This document shows, one piece after another, positions 37,121 to 47,719 of a DNA stretch of 64,000 nt; positions within the stretch are counted from its first letter, which is position 1, and the number at the start of each line of letters is the position of its first letter. The translations under genes and the position numbers were made by a program. Below the pieces are notes generated by a model. The model ran no database searches, was not told the origin of the DNA, and saw nothing but the letters and a program-made list of their open reading frames with translations. Source of the stretch: Vibrio taketomensis (GTDB taxonomy: Bacteria > Pseudomonadota > Gammaproteobacteria > Enterobacterales > Vibrionaceae); assembly GCF_009938165.1 (NCBI RefSeq), contig NZ_AP019649.1, positions 744,001 through 808,000 on the forward strand, given 5' to 3'.

Positions 37121-38784
37121 TTAGTAAGCGTCATTATGGACGGCTTTGACTGCTCGACCGGATGGATCCGCGTTGTTTTTAAACGATTCATCCCATTCAA
37201 TTGCTTTGGCTGATGAACAAGCTACCGAAGGTCCTCCAGGGACACATTCTGCTGCCGAAGGTAGCGGGAATAGCTCTTCAAAGATCTCGCGATATACGTA
37301 ACCTTCTTTGGTTGTAGGTGTGTTGTATGGGAAACGATAAGCTGCGGTTTCCAGTTGCTGATCAGTCACTTTTTCATCGGCAACGGCACGTAAAGTATCA
37401 ATCCAGCTGTAACCTACACCGTCAGAGAACTGCTCTTTTTGACGCCACGCGATTGATTCAGGTAGGTAGTGTTCAAAACATTCACGCAGAATGTGTTTCT
37501 CCATCTTGCCGTTACCACACATTTTGTCTGCAGGGTTGAGACGCATTGCGACATCAATAAACTCTTTATCTAGGAAAGGTACTCGTCCTTCAACGCCCCA
37601 AGCGGCTAATGATTTATTGGCGCGCGCACAGTCGAACATGTTAAGTGCTAGCAGCTTACGCACAGTCTCTTCATGGAACTCTTTCGCATTTGGTGCTTTA
37701 TGGAAGTACAAATAGCCGCCAAAGATTTCGTCAGCACCTTCGCCAGATAACACCATCTTGATGCCCATCGCTTTGATTTTGCGACCCATTAAATACATTG
37801 GCGTTGAAGCTCGGATGGTGGTCACATCATAGGTTTCAATGTGGTAGATCACATCACGAATCGCATCTAAGCCTTCTTGAATGGTGTAGGTCATTTCATG
37901 GTGTACAGTACCGATTTGGTCTGCCACTTCACGCGCTGCTTTCAAATCAGGCGCGCCTTCTAAGCCAATCGCAAAAGAGTGCAGTTGTGGCCACCATGCT
38001 TCAGATTTTTCATCATCTTCGATGCGCATCGCAGCAAAGCGTTTTGCTACTGCCGAGGTAATCGAAGAATCAAGGCCACCGGAGAGTAATACACCATAAG
38101 GTACATCTGTCATTAGTTGGCGTTTTACCGCGGCCTCAAGCGCTGCTGTCAGTTCTTCTTTGCTTGAATGGTTGTTTTCAACCGCTGCGAACTCATTCCA
38201 ATCACGCACATAGTAACGTTGTGGTTCGCTATCCGCGCTGCCGTAGTAACTGCCTGGAGGGAACTCACTGATGGTTTTACACACTGGAACTAGAGCTTTC
38301 ATTTCAGAGGCAACATAGTAGTTACCGTGCTCGTCATAGCCTTGGTAGAGCGGAATGATGCCGATGTGGTCACGACCGATTAGATATTGATCTTTCTCTT
38401 CATCGTAAAGTGCAAAAGCGAAGATGCCGTTTAGTTCTTCGAGTAGCGCTTCGCCCATTTCTTGATATAGAGCAAGGATAACTTCACAGTCTGAGTCCGT
38501 TTGGAAGTCGTATTTATCTTGGTAACGCGCACGAATCTCTTTGTGGTTGTAGATTTCACCGTTAACAGCCAATACCTGCTTACCACTCGGGCTATAAATA
38601 GGCTGCGCGCCACTATTTAGACCGACGATTGCCAAACGCTCGTGCGCAAGAATCGCGTTGTCAGACGCGTAAATTCCTGACCAATCTGGACCACGGTGAC
38701 GTAATTTTTTAGACATTTCCAATGCGATTGGACGAAGCTGCGTGGTATCTGTTTTTATATCTAAAATCCCAAAATTGAACACAT
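37121..38784 (-). CDS. asnB: Asparagine synthetase B (glutamine-hydrolysing), one base missing near the start
   Basis: Makes asparagine from aspartate, glutamine and ATP. The class II glutaminase domain needs an N-terminal Cys (MCSIFG). As read, the open frame begins at a GTG (38782) and shows FNFGILDIKTD, lacking Cys. Two bases upstream, ATG TGT TCA ATT (from 38784) gives MCSI, and one extra T in the run at 38771–38774 restores MCSIFGILDIKTD and a 554-residue protein, exactly the E. coli length. The synthetase half has the PP-loop LLSGGLDSSITSAV near residue 232 and VLSGEGADEIFGGY. A terminator follows at 37080. Confidence 0.95.
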
Positions 38785-38926
38785 AGCACTTCCCTCAGTT
38801 AAATTTTGTTTATCTCTTTGACTATAAAATTGCCATTCAGATTAATAAATGCAACCTTAAGCGATAAAAAAGATGACAAAATACCCATTCAATTAGATAG
38901 CATTTAATATATTTCCTTTTGTTAAA

Positions 38927-38950
38927 AAAATCCACCATCTGGTGGATTTT
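38927..38950. terminator. Terminator after the Kef-type antiporter gene
   Basis: AAAATCCACC-ATCT-GGTGGATTTT, 27 bases past the minus-strand stop at 38978, with T-rich flank on that strand; it also insulates the asnB promoter. Confidence 0.85.
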
Positions 38951-38977
38951 AACGCAAATTAGCATATTTTTGTGTGG

Positions 38978-40561
38978 TTATTGTCGATGAAATTCAGGAT
39001 GTAACTGATCACACACATTATTGGCAAAACCGGCACCTGCTTCACTGTAAATATTGAATGCGGCATCAACACCTTGCTCAAGTAAACTGTCCATTTGATC
39101 TTGGTATTCTGCAATCGCGGCTATTTGTCCTTTAAATTTACGTGCTTGCAGTTGCTCTAAAGCAATTTGGTTACCTTGGTGATTTGGCATGGCTAGCAAC
39201 ACCAATTTCACGTTCGCGGTGTAAAGGATGCGTTCCCAAAAATCAGGGTCGGTGGCATCGCCCTGAATAACATTACGTCCTTCTTCTCGGTGTCGTTTCG
39301 CCGCGTCATCACGAATTTCTATTCCTAGACTAATTTTGCCGTAGTTGCTGACCAGTTCATCGTAGGCCCCGGTTCCGATACGGCCCATACCTAAGATCAG
39401 TACTTGAGCGCTACCAGGATTGATGAACTGATCGCGAATATTGATTTTTTCAGCGGCGGTTTCTTTTAGCCAGCGACTGGAGCGTTGGTATAACTCATGC
39501 CCATGACGGTTGATAGGCGCTGCGAGAACAAACGATATCGAAACTGCCAGTGCTAGCGCGACGAGGATATCTGAATTCATCCAGCCCATTTTAAATGCTA
39601 AGCCGCCAACAATAAGGCCGAATTCACTGAAGTTAAAGAGACTCAGTGAAGTGAGTAATGAGGTGCGAACACGGAACTTAAATGCGTTGAGAATAAAGAA
39701 ATAGAGCATGCCTTTCAGTGGCAAAATCAACAAGAAGAGCAACGCAAGCGCCAAACCCGTTAATGTTGGTTGCGCAGACAAACCGATATTTAAGAAGAAA
39801 CAAACTAAAAAGAGTTCCTTGAGGTTAAATAGTGACTTTGAAAGCTCAGAGGCTTTTTTATGACCGGCGAGTAGCATGCCTAGGATAAGTGCGCCTAAAT
39901 CCGCTTTCATACCGACCAGTTCAAACAGGCCTGCACCGACGACTAGGGCGAAAAAGACACCAAATAGTACGAGCATCTCTCCGTGACCAACCCAGTCTAG
40001 CAATTTGTAGAACGCAGGGCGCAGAAGTGGTAGGGCAAACAGAACGATCGCGTACCATTCGGGAATTTTTCCTGTTGATGCAGTGAGGAAAATCACCGCA
40101 AAGATATCCTGCATAACCAGAATACCAATGGCAAGTGTGCCATAGTTAGCATTCATCACCTTTTCTTGCAGTGATTTAACCGCAAATACGGTACTTGAAA
40201 AAGAGAGAGCAAAACCGAGAAGAACAATCTGTTCTATGCTCATCGCCGCGATAGCACTAACGCCGAGGATTTTGAGCAGTAGTAACGCCACACTGAATAA
40301 AGCCGTGGATAGGATATTGTGAATAGTTGCCCCCGCCCAAATTTCTTTAGACAGTAGGGTTTTGATATCGAGCTTTAGACCAATAGTGAAAAGAAGCAGT
40401 GTCACGCCTAGATCGGCGAGAGTGATAATAGTGTCATTGCTACTAAAGCCAAACGCATTCAAGCCAAACCCTGCGAGCAAGAAGCCAACAAGAGGTGGAA
40501 GATTACATTTAAGAGCGATAAAGCCAGCGGCAAACGCGGCAGAAATCAGTATTAAATCCAT
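38978..40561 (-). CDS. Kef-type cation:proton antiporter with TrkA-N domain
   Basis: 527-residue inner-membrane protein: an N-terminal Na/H exchanger (CPA2) domain of about 12 helices (residues 1–370; LVGFLLAGFGLNAFG, FALSFSSTVFAVKSL, VLVMQDIFAVIFL-type stretch) and a C-terminal TrkA-N nucleotide-binding domain starting VLILGMGRIGTGAYDELVSN with GxGxxG. By domain order it resembles YbaL/KefB-type potassium or sodium efflux systems, gated by NAD(H) or glutathione adducts in relatives. Substrate not determined. It is followed by a terminator and separated from nagC by another. Confidence 0.9.
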   Translation of the reverse strand: MDLILISAAFAAGFIALKCNLPPLVGFLLAGFGLNAFGFSSNDTIITLADLGVTLLLFTIGLKLDIKTLLSKEIWAGATIHNILSTALFSVALLLLKILGVSAIAAMSIEQIVLLGFALSFSSTVFAVKSLQEKVMNANYGTLAIGILVMQDIFAVIFLTASTGKIPEWYAIVLFALPLLRPAFYKLLDWVGHGEMLVLFGVFFALVVGAGLFELVGMKADLGALILGMLLAGHKKASELSKSLFNLKELFLVCFFLNIGLSAQPTLTGLALALLFLLILPLKGMLYFFILNAFKFRVRTSLLTSLSLFNFSEFGLIVGGLAFKMGWMNSDILVALALAVSISFVLAAPINRHGHELYQRSSRWLKETAAEKINIRDQFINPGSAQVLILGMGRIGTGAYDELVSNYGKISLGIEIRDDAAKRHREEGRNVIQGDATDPDFWERILYTANVKLVLLAMPNHQGNQIALEQLQARKFKGQIAAIAEYQDQMDSLLEQGVDAAFNIYSEAGAGFANNVCDQLHPEFHRQ

Positions 40562-40591
40562 ACAATAATTATTTTATATCCGCAAAAACAA

Positions 40592-40614
40592 AGGCTACGT
40601 CATTGACGTAGCCT
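40592..40614 (-). terminator. Terminator after nagC
   Basis: AGGCTACGTC-ATT-GACGTAGCCT; on the minus strand followed by TTTGTTTTTG, 32 bases past the corrected nagC stop. Confidence 0.85.
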
Positions 40615-40645
40615 ACATATTTTAACCGAGAGGTCACTTAATCTA

Positions 40646-41859
40646 TCAATCTTCGAGCAATTTTTGTAACAAAACGCCGTTTAACATGGCACGTTTGATC
40701 ATCGCAAATGCGCTCAATGTTTGTTGCTTGTCGATGTGTGAAGCAACGATTGGCAGCTCGGCGTGGAAGGTTTAAGTGACTGGTTTTCTACGTTGCGTTG
40801 AATCGCAGGGAATAAGATGTCGGCACTAGAAGTGATGTCACCTGCAATAATAACTTTCTGTGGGTTAAATAGGTTAATCGTAATCGCGACCGCTTTACCG
40901 ATTTGGTTACCTACTCGTACCAACGCTTGCTGTGCAAGTTCATCGCCGCGATTAGCGTGTTCACATACTTCTTTAATGGTAATGCTATCAACTTGAGTCA
41001 GGCTAGATTCATAGCCTTGTGCAATCAGCTTTTTCACTCGATCAACAATTGCTGGGTTCGCAGCAACGGTTTCTAAGCAGCCAAAGTTGCCGCACTGGCA
41101 CTGTTCACCCAGAGGGTCGATTTGAATATGGCCAATTTCACCGACGTTACGGTTGTAACCCAAGAAAACTTGACCGTTAACGATGATACCAGCGCCTGTA
41201 CCGCGATGGACACTGACCAAAATAGAGTCTTGGCAATCTTTACTTGCGCCGAAATAGTGCTCTGCTAATGCCATACCACGTACGTCGTTACCAACAAAAC
41301 ATGGCACGTGGAAGGTATTCAGGATCAAATCGCCCAAAGGTAAATTGTCGACGTTGATATTTGGCATGTATTCAACCACACCAGATTCTGGGTTTACCAG
41401 ACCAGGTAGGGCGATACCCACCGCAATCAGCTGATTGATGCTTGCTTGATTGTGTTGAATAAAGTTCTTCAAGAACAAAAGCAGGCCATCAACTAATTCA
41501 CCTTGGGTGGTATAGAAGAATTCTTGGTGATCACTGACAAGTTCTTTGCCGCCGAGATCAAACAAGCTAAATTGAATGTAATCTCGACCTAAGCGAACCG
41601 CAACGGAATGGAAAGGTTCCACTTCTGTTGTTAAAGAGATGGCACGACGGCCACCTGTAGAAGCTTGTTGGGCGACCTCTTTAACAAGGCCGCGCTCAAG
41701 AAGTTGGCGGGTTATTTTTGTCACGCTCGCTGGCGCTAATTGGCTAACATCAGCCACCTGAATCCGAGATATCGGACCTTGCTGATCGATTAACCGATAG
41801 ACTGCTGCACTATTTAGTTGTTTAACTAAATCTACGTTACCTATTTGTCCGCCATTCAT
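40646..41859 (-). CDS. nagC: N-acetylglucosamine repressor NagC (one frameshift near the 3' end)
   Basis: ROK-family repressor released by GlcNAc-6-phosphate. N-terminal winged helix (MNGGQIGNVDLVKQLNSAAV, ISRIQVADVSQLAPASVTKI), then a ROK sugar-kinase-like domain with GTGAGIIVNG and the zinc motif CQCGNFGCLE. As read, the frame runs out at 40714 after NQSLK. At 40771–40773 (TTT) one base is missing; with it, the sequence continues TFHAELPIVASHIDKQQTLS to a stop at 40646 and 404 residues, the normal length. Second gene of nagA–nagC (two-base gap), so it regulates its own operon. Confidence 0.95.
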
Positions 41860-41861
41860 GT

Positions 41862-42998
41862 TTATACTTGCTCGTATTGTCCGTTTACAATATTCGCTTG
41901 GATAGTAAAGTCACGATCAAAAACAGTTAGGTTTGCAACCATTCCTGGTTTAATGCGGCCTAGTTTATGATCTACACCGATAGCTTTTGCAGGATACAAA
42001 GTGGCCATGCGGAGTGCTTCATCCAAAGCGATGCCGACGTGCTCAACTGTATTTTGCACTGCTTCAATCATTGTCAGTGCTGAGCCGCCTAGTGTGCCAT
42101 TTTCATCAACACACTTACCATCTCGGTAATATACTTTCTTACCTACAAAAATAAAGTAATCCATGTTAGCACCGGCAGGAGCTGTGGCATCGGTCACTAA
42201 TACTAATTTTTCGCCCTTAATTTTGTGAGCGATTCGAATATTTGCGTAATCGACATGGAAGCCGTCTGCGATGATACCAGCATAAACGTCTGCTGTATCG
42301 TAAATCGCACCAACAACACCAGGTTCACGACCAACCATTGGGGTCATTGCATTAAATAGGTGAGTGGCAAAAGTAATACCGTGTTCGAAGCTTTGACGCG
42401 CTTCTGCGTAAGTGGCATTGGTGTGGCCAATTGACACAACAATACCGGCATCACGAAGACGTTCGATGTGTTCAGGGTTGTTGTGTTCAGGCGCAAGCGT
42501 TACTTTCGCAATCACATCTGCGTTTTCACACATGAAATCAATCATGCTGTTATCTGAAGGACGGATGTAATCAACGCTGTGAATCCCTTTTTTTGCAACG
42601 TTAAGGTAAGGGCCTTCAAGGTGCAAACCTAGAGATTGGTTTTGGTATTGCGCGTGGTAGTCACGTGCAGCTGCAACTGCTTGGCGCATGTTTTCATCTG
42701 ATGATGTAATCAGCGTAGGTAAGAAGCTTGTACAACCTGATTTTAGGTTGGCTTGATGCATAATTTGAATGGTGTCAGCGGTGATTTCATCATTGAACAT
42801 CACGCCGCCACAGCCGTTTAGCTGCAAATCAATAAAACCTGGGCTAAGGTTGGCACCTTGTAGATCACGAGTTTCGATATCCGCTGCAAGTTCTGAAACT
42901 GGAGAAACAGAAACGATTACACCGTTATTAATGACTACTGCATGGTCACGAAGAACGTCGCTGCCTGTATAGATTTTACAGTTAGTTAGCGCATACAT
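41862..42998 (-). CDS. nagA: N-acetylglucosamine-6-phosphate deacetylase
   Basis: Deacetylates GlcNAc-6-P to glucosamine-6-P. The 378-residue amidohydrolase has the metal motif [11 protein letters not shown] near residue 127, [25 protein letters not shown] and the catalytic Asp in [12 protein letters not shown]. The N-terminal strand begins [20 protein letters not shown]. First gene of the nagA–nagC operon, divergent from nagE across a region with paired NagC operators. nagB, the deaminase, is not in this window. Confidence 0.96.
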   Translation of the reverse strand: MYALTNCKIYTGSDVLRDHAVVINNGVIVSVSPVSELAADIETRDLQGANLSPGFIDLQLNGCGGVMFNDEITADTIQIMHQANLKSGCTSFLPTLITSSDENMRQAVAAARDYHAQYQNQSLGLHLEGPYLNVAKKGIHSVDYIRPSDNSMIDFMCENADVIAKVTLAPEHNNPEHIERLRDAGIVVSIGHTNATYAEARQSFEHGITFATHLFNAMTPMVGREPGVVGAIYDTADVYAGIIADGFHVDYANIRIAHKIKGEKLVLVTDATAPAGANMDYFIFVGKKVYYRDGKCVDENGTLGGSALTMIEAVQNTVEHVGIALDEALRMATLYPAKAIGVDHKLGRIKPGMVANLTVFDRDFTIQANIVNGQYEQV

Positions 42999-43073
42999 GA
43001 TTGACTAATCCTTATATATTGAAATCTAGTGTTAAGGCCATTCAAATTGAAGGGGAATTCCTCACTCGTTTAC

Positions 43074-43095
43074 TTAATTCGTAAGCTTCAATTAG
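43074..43095. promoter_or_regulatory. NagC-like operator, nagA side
   Basis: 22-base dyad starting TTAATTCG and ending CAATTAG. Its half-sites match the operator beside nagE in length and outer bases. It lies 76–97 bases upstream of the nagA start. Confidence 0.6.
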
Positions 43096-43342
43096 GCCGC
43101 AAAATATCTTTTATTGAGAGATAAAGCCCTCAATATTCTCAACTTGTGTGCTTTTCATCGCGAAATGTTTGGTACTAATTTATAATTTTATTATAACGCT
43201 TGAAGCCTTATTCAATCTACATCTAACGCAGATATGAACGTGTATTGATAGTGCGAATGATATCTTCAAATCGCCATTTTTTTGAATTGTAAAATAAGTT
43301 TTATGATCTCGCTAGCAAAAACCTTCGGCTAGACCCTTTTCT

Positions 43343-43358
43343 GGTGATTACGATCACA
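43343..43358. promoter_or_regulatory. CRP-like site upstream of nagE
   Basis: GGTGATTACGATCACA matches TGTGA-N6-TCACA except for one base at the left end. It lies about 117–132 bases ahead of the nagE start, next to a NagC-like operator. Confidence 0.6.
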
Positions 43359-43370
43359 AATGGTAAGGTT

Positions 43371-43392
43371 TTAATTTGCGGAGCAAAATTAA
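43371..43392. promoter_or_regulatory. NagC-like operator, nagE side
   Basis: 22-base dyad starting TTAATTTGC and ending CAAAATTAA, the symmetric AATT/AATT type seen in NagC sites. It lies about 83–104 bases upstream of nagE and 297 bases from the partner operator at 43074. Confidence 0.7.
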
Positions 43393-43474
43393 TATCATAA
43401 ACTGGCCTTGACTAAATTGAGCCACTGAAAAAAGTCGCTCGACCAAAATACAAATCCTATAGGGGGAACTTAAG

Positions 43475-44968
43475 GTGAATATTCTTGGATACTTCCAGCA
43501 GGTAGGTAAGGCACTTATGGTGCCGGTCGCTACACTTCCTGCAGCAGCAATACTTATGGGTATTGGTTACTGGATCGACCCAACGGGTTGGGGTGGTAAC
43601 AGTGCGTTAGCCGCGTTTCTAATCAAAGCGGGTGCGGCTATTATTGATAACATGTCTGTACTGTTCGCAGTGGGTGTTGCGTACGGTATGTCAAAAGATA
43701 AAGATGGTGCAGCAGCACTTTCTGGTTTCGTTGGTTTCCTAGTTGTAACAACACTTCTATCTCCGGGTGCAGTAGCACAAATTCAAGGTATTGATCCAAG
43801 CGCAGTTCCTGCAGCATTTGGTAAAATCAACAACCAATTCGTTGGTATCCTAGTTGGTATCGTATCTGCTGAACTATACAACCGTTTCTCAAGTGTTGAA
43901 TTGCACAAAGCTCTTGCATTCTTCTCTGGTAAGCGTCTAGTTCCAATCCTAACTTCATTTGCTGGTATCGTTATTGCGTTCATCCTAATGTACGTGTGGC
44001 CAACAGTATACGGTGGTTTGGTAAGCTTTGGTGAGAGCATTCAAGGTATGGGTGAGATTGGTGCAGGTGTTTACGCATTCTTCAACCGTCTATTGATCCC
44101 TGTCGGTCTACACCACGCACTAAACTCAGTATTCTGGTTCGACGTTGCTGGTATCAACGATATCCCTAACTTCCTAGGTGGCGCGAAATCTCTTGCTGAG
44201 GGTACTGCAACAGTTGGTGTGACTGGTATGTACCAAGCTGGTTTCTTCCCAATCATGATGTTCGGTCTTCCTGGTGCAGCACTAGCTATGTACCACTGTG
44301 CGAAGCCTAAGAATAAAGAGAAAGTAGCATCAATCATGATCGCTGCAGCATTCGCTTCATTCTTCACTGGTGTAACAGAGCCACTAGAATTCGCATTCAT
44401 GTTCCTAGCACCTGGTCTATACGTACTTCACGCAGCCCTAACTGGTCTGTCTGTTTACATCGCAGCATCAATGCAGTGGATTGCAGGTTTCGGTTTCTCA
44501 GCAGGTCTAGTTGATATGGTTCTATCAACTCGTAACCCACTTGCGAAAGACTGGTACATGCTGATTGTTCAAGGTCTAGGTTTCTTTGCTGTTTACTACT
44601 TCGTATTCCGCACTGCAATCGTTAAGTTTGGTCTAAAAACTCCAGGTCGTGAAGACGACGAGCAAGAAACATCATCAGTTTCTGGTTCAAGCCAATCTTC
44701 TGAGCTAGCTCGCCAATACCTAAAAGCACTAGGTGGTCACGACAACCTAAGCTCAATCGATGCATGTATCACTCGTCTACGCCTAACAGTGAAAGACATG
44801 AGCATCGTTAACGAGAAAACGCTGAAAGATTTGGGCGCAATGGGTGTGGTTAAACTAGGTACAAACAACCTACAAGTTATCCTTGGCCCTCTAGCTGAAA
44901 TCGTTGCTGGTGAGATGAAAAAAGTCTCTAAAGACGAAGATCTAAGCGGCGTTGAATTACCAGCGTAA
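43475..44968 (+). CDS. nagE: N-acetylglucosamine-specific PTS transporter, EIICB
   Basis: Imports and phosphorylates GlcNAc. The 497-residue product has an EIIC membrane domain (residues 1–about 390; MNILGYFQQVGKALMVPVAT, GITNNQ-like loops, FFTGVTEPLEFAFMFLAP with the substrate-site Glu) and an EIIB domain with the phosphorylated Cys in SIDACITRLRLTV near residue 430. There is no EIIA domain, unlike E. coli NagE, so EIIA must come from another protein such as Crr. The start codon is GTG at 43475 with GGGGGAAC ahead. Highly biased codons suggest strong expression. Confidence 0.95.
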   Translation: MNILGYFQQVGKALMVPVATLPAAAILMGIGYWIDPTGWGGNSALAAFLIKAGAAIIDNMSVLFAVGVAYGMSKDKDGAAALSGFVGFLVVTTLLSPGAVAQIQGIDPSAVPAAFGKINNQFVGILVGIVSAELYNRFSSVELHKALAFFSGKRLVPILTSFAGIVIAFILMYVWPTVYGGLVSFGESIQGMGEIGAGVYAFFNRLLIPVGLHHALNSVFWFDVAGINDIPNFLGGAKSLAEGTATVGVTGMYQAGFFPIMMFGLPGAALAMYHCAKPKNKEKVASIMIAAAFASFFTGVTEPLEFAFMFLAPGLYVLHAALTGLSVYIAASMQWIAGFGFSAGLVDMVLSTRNPLAKDWYMLIVQGLGFFAVYYFVFRTAIVKFGLKTPGREDDEQETSSVSGSSQSSELARQYLKALGGHDNLSSIDACITRLRLTVKDMSIVNEKTLKDLGAMGVVKLGTNNLQVILGPLAEIVAGEMKKVSKDEDLSGVELPA

Positions 44969-45289
44969 CTCTTTGCAGAGCATGCGCAGAGTAATTTGAA
45001 CCTCTGACTACTACTTAAATTGAGATCCCCACCAAATGGTGGGGATTTTTTTATCGTCTGTTTATTGGTTGCAAGTCACAGGGCGTAAAGAAGGGGGGGC
45101 AATCGAAGCGTCTTTAATCCTGATATTTCGCCTCTTTTCCGCGTTATAGAGAAATTGTCCTTTTTTCTGTACAGATCTAGTTGTCTATTTGCGTGTAATG
45201 ATGGATCATTAGAAGTTATCCGCCCTGAGAGCTAGGCTCTTAGGCGCAACCAATTTTCTGACAATACTAAAATATCTGAGGTGTTATAG
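44969..45289 (+). other. nagE–glnS intergenic region
   Basis: A terminator at 45025–45052 closes nagE; the remaining 237 bases are the promoter and leader of glnS. There is a run of G at 45093–45099 and no credible ORF. I see no recognisable operator. Confidence 0.6.
45025..45052 (+). terminator. Terminator after nagE
   Basis: ATCCCCACC-AAAT-GGTGGGGAT followed by seven T. Confidence 0.92.
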
Positions 45290-46960
45290 ATGAGTGAAGC
45301 TGAAGCTCGTCCATCGAATTTTATTCGCCAAATCATTGATAAAGATTTAGCCGATGGAACACATACAAGCGTGCATACTCGTTTTCCGCCAGAGCCAAAT
45401 GGCTACTTGCATATCGGTCACGCTAAGTCAATTTGCCTAAACTTTGGTATTGCTCAGGACTATCAGGGTAAGTGTAACTTACGTTTCGACGACACAAACC
45501 CAGAAAAAGAAGACGTAGAATACGTTGAGTCAATTAAGAATGATGTGTCTTGGTTAGGCTTTGAGTGGGATGGTGAGATTTGTTACTCATCAAACTACTT
45601 CGATAAGCTATACGAATACGCAGTGGAATTAATTATCAAAGGCTTAGCGTATGTCGAAGAGCTAAGTCCTGAGCAGATCCGCGAATACCGTGGCACACTG
45701 ACTCAACCAGGTAAGCCAAGCCCGTACCGTGATCGTAGCGTGGAAGAAAACTTAGCGCTATTTGAAAAAATGCGTGACGGTGGTTTTGAGGAAGGTAAGG
45801 CGTGTCTACGTGCGAAGATCGACATGGCATCATCATTTATCGTGATGCGCGATCCAGTACTTTACCGTGTACGTTTTGCATCTCACCACCAAACGGGTGA
45901 CAAGTGGTGCATCTACCCAATGTACGACTTTACTCACTGTATTTCGGATGCGTTAGAGGGCATTACGCACTCTATCTGTACACTTGAATTCCAAGACAAC
46001 CGTCGTCTATACGATTGGGTTCTAGACAACATTACTATCGACTGCCAACCACGTCAGTACGAGTTTAGCCGTCTAAACCTAGAATACACTGTGATGTCTA
46101 AGCGTAAGCTTAACCAACTTGTGACTGAGAAATTGGTTAACGGTTGGGACGATCCACGTATGCCTACTATCTCTGGCCTACGTCGTCGTGGTTTTACGTC
46201 GGCATCTATTCGTGAGTTCTGTAAACGTATCGGTGTAACTAAGCAAGACAACATGATCGAAATGAGCTCACTGGAGTCTTGTATTCGTGATGACCTAAAC
46301 GAAAACGCGCCACGTGCGATGGCAGTACTGGATCCAGTGAAGATTGTGATCGAGAACTTCGAAGAAGGTAAAGTTGAAACGTTGACTGTTGCTAACCATC
46401 CAAACAAACCTGAGATGGGTGAGCGTGAAGTGCCATTCACTCGTGAAATTTGGATTGAACGTGAAGACTTCCGTGAAGAAGGTAACAAGAAGTACAAGCG
46501 TTTGGTATTAGGTAAAGAAGTACGTCTACGTGGTGCTTACGTGATCAAAGCTGAGCGTATCGAGAAAGATGCGGAAGGTAATATCACTACGATCTTCTGT
46601 TCTTACGATGCCGAGACGCTAGGCAAGAATCCAGCTGACGGTCGCAAAGTGAAAGGCGTTATCCACTGGGTATCAGCAGACAAAGGTCTACCGGCTGAAA
46701 TCCGTCTATACGATCGCTTGTTTACGGTACCAAACCCAGCAGCAGCAGATAACTTCGCTGAAACTATTAACCCAGATTCTCTAGTGGTATTGAATGGTTT
46801 TGTAGAGCCAAGCCTAGTTTCTGCAGAAGCAGAAAAAGGTTACCAATTTGAGCGTATGGGCTACTTCTGTGCAGATGCAAAAGATTCTTCTGCTGAGAAG
46901 TTGGTATTTAACCGTACTGTTGGTCTTCGTGATACTTGGGCTAAAATTGAAGCTCAATAA
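45290..46960 (+). CDS. glnS: Glutamine–tRNA ligase
   Basis: Charges tRNA-Gln. The 556-residue class I synthetase has the HIGH motif in [12 protein letters not shown] (residues 41–44), the KMSKS-type loop VMSKRKL near residue 270, [17 protein letters not shown] acceptor-binding segments ([15 protein letters not shown]), and two C-terminal beta-barrel anticodon domains. E. coli GlnS has 554 residues. It is a single gene with a terminator at each end. Confidence 0.98.
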   Translation: MSEAEARPSNFIRQIIDKDLADGTHTSVHTRFPPEPNGYLHIGHAKSICLNFGIAQDYQGKCNLRFDDTNPEKEDVEYVESIKNDVSWLGFEWDGEICYSSNYFDKLYEYAVELIIKGLAYVEELSPEQIREYRGTLTQPGKPSPYRDRSVEENLALFEKMRDGGFEEGKACLRAKIDMASSFIVMRDPVLYRVRFASHHQTGDKWCIYPMYDFTHCISDALEGITHSICTLEFQDNRRLYDWVLDNITIDCQPRQYEFSRLNLEYTVMSKRKLNQLVTEKLVNGWDDPRMPTISGLRRRGFTSASIREFCKRIGVTKQDNMIEMSSLESCIRDDLNENAPRAMAVLDPVKIVIENFEEGKVETLTVANHPNKPEMGEREVPFTREIWIEREDFREEGNKKYKRLVLGKEVRLRGAYVIKAERIEKDAEGNITTIFCSYDAETLGKNPADGRKVKGVIHWVSADKGLPAEIRLYDRLFTVPNPAAADNFAETINPDSLVVLNGFVEPSLVSAEAEKGYQFERMGYFCADAKDSSAEKLVFNRTVGLRDTWAKIEAQ

Positions 46961-46973
46961 TCATTAAGTCATA

Positions 46974-47003
46974 AAAAATGCCAGTCGATTGACTGGCATT
47001 TTT
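46974..47003. terminator. Terminator after glnS
   Basis: AAAAATGCCAGTC-GATT-GACTGGCATTTTT: symmetric and bidirectional between glnS and the convergent fur. Confidence 0.92.
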
Positions 47004-47046
47004 GTATCCACGAATGTTGAGCAATTTTTGTTTGGATATTCAGGAT

Positions 47047-47074
47047 AAAGAAAGCGCCATTCGGCGCTTTCTTT
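47047..47074 (-). terminator. Terminator abutting the fur stop codon
   Basis: AAAGAAAGCGCC-ATTC-GGCGCTTTCTTT; the stem overlaps the last bases of fur itself, and the minus-strand side ends in TTT-rich sequence. Confidence 0.85.
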
Positions 47075-47519
47075 ATTTTTCTTTGTGAGCGTCTGGATTG
47101 TTTTTACACGTACCATCACCACATTTACCGTATAGGTAAAGGCTGTGGTTCGTTAGCGTCACGTTGTATTTCGCGGCAATTTCGCGCTGGCGCTGTTCAA
47201 TGACAGGATCTGAAAACTCGATAACTTCGCCACAGTCAAGACACACTAGGTGGTCATGGTGGTGTTGCGTAGAGAGTTCAAATACCGACTTACCACCTTC
47301 AAAGTGGTGACGTGTAACAATACCAGCATCATCAAATTGGTTTAAAACGCGGTAAACTGTCGCAAGGCCAATTTCTTCACCTAGATCGATCAGTTTCTTG
47401 TACAAATCTTCAGCACTGATGTGTTGACAGTCAGGTTGCTGTAGTACTTCTAAAATCTTTAGTCTCGGTAGAGTTACCTTAAGACCAGCATCCTTAAGTG
47501 CTTGGTTATTGTCTGACAT
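47073..47519 (-). CDS. fur: Ferric uptake regulator Fur
   Basis: Iron-responsive repressor. The 148-residue product begins MSDNNQALKDAGLKVTLPRL (start at 47519 by family N-terminus; upstream in-frame ATG at 47573 rejected), with winged-helix DNA-binding domain to about residue 83, the metal/dimerisation motif HHHDHLVCLDCGEVIEF, and the C-terminal zinc cysteines in KCGDGTC. Normal length for Fur. It is near fldA, which is often Fur-linked, but here DUF4442 intervenes on the other strand. Confidence 0.97.
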   Translation of the reverse strand: MSDNNQALKDAGLKVTLPRLKILEVLQQPDCQHISAEDLYKKLIDLGEEIGLATVYRVLNQFDDAGIVTRHHFEGGKSVFELSTQHHHDHLVCLDCGEVIEFSDPVIEQRQREIAAKYNVTLTNHSLYLYGKCGDGTCKNNPDAHKEK

Positions 47520-47719
47520 ATACTTTCCTGTTGATGATCTGCGGTATTTAACAGAATTCAATATTCCCACCATTATAGGGCAGGTTAGCTGAACAATAAA
47601 CCACGAAGTTCAGGCGGTTACTCGAATTTCTTGTAAAGTTGTGCAGTGTCACGGATAAAGCTGGTCTGTCCTGTTACAATTATTTAACTTATGGTCGAGT
47701 GTCATGGATGAGATGAGAA

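Larger units (their letters stand above)
42999..43474. promoter_or_regulatory. nagA–nagE divergent control region
   Basis: This 476-base gap holds promoters for both directions. Two similar 22-base dyads, both beginning TTAATT, lie at 43074–43095 and 43371–43392, and a CRP-like dyad at 43343–43358. The AT-rich DNA between them has no ORF. The arrangement suits NagC repression by looping plus CRP activation of nagE. Confidence 0.75.
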
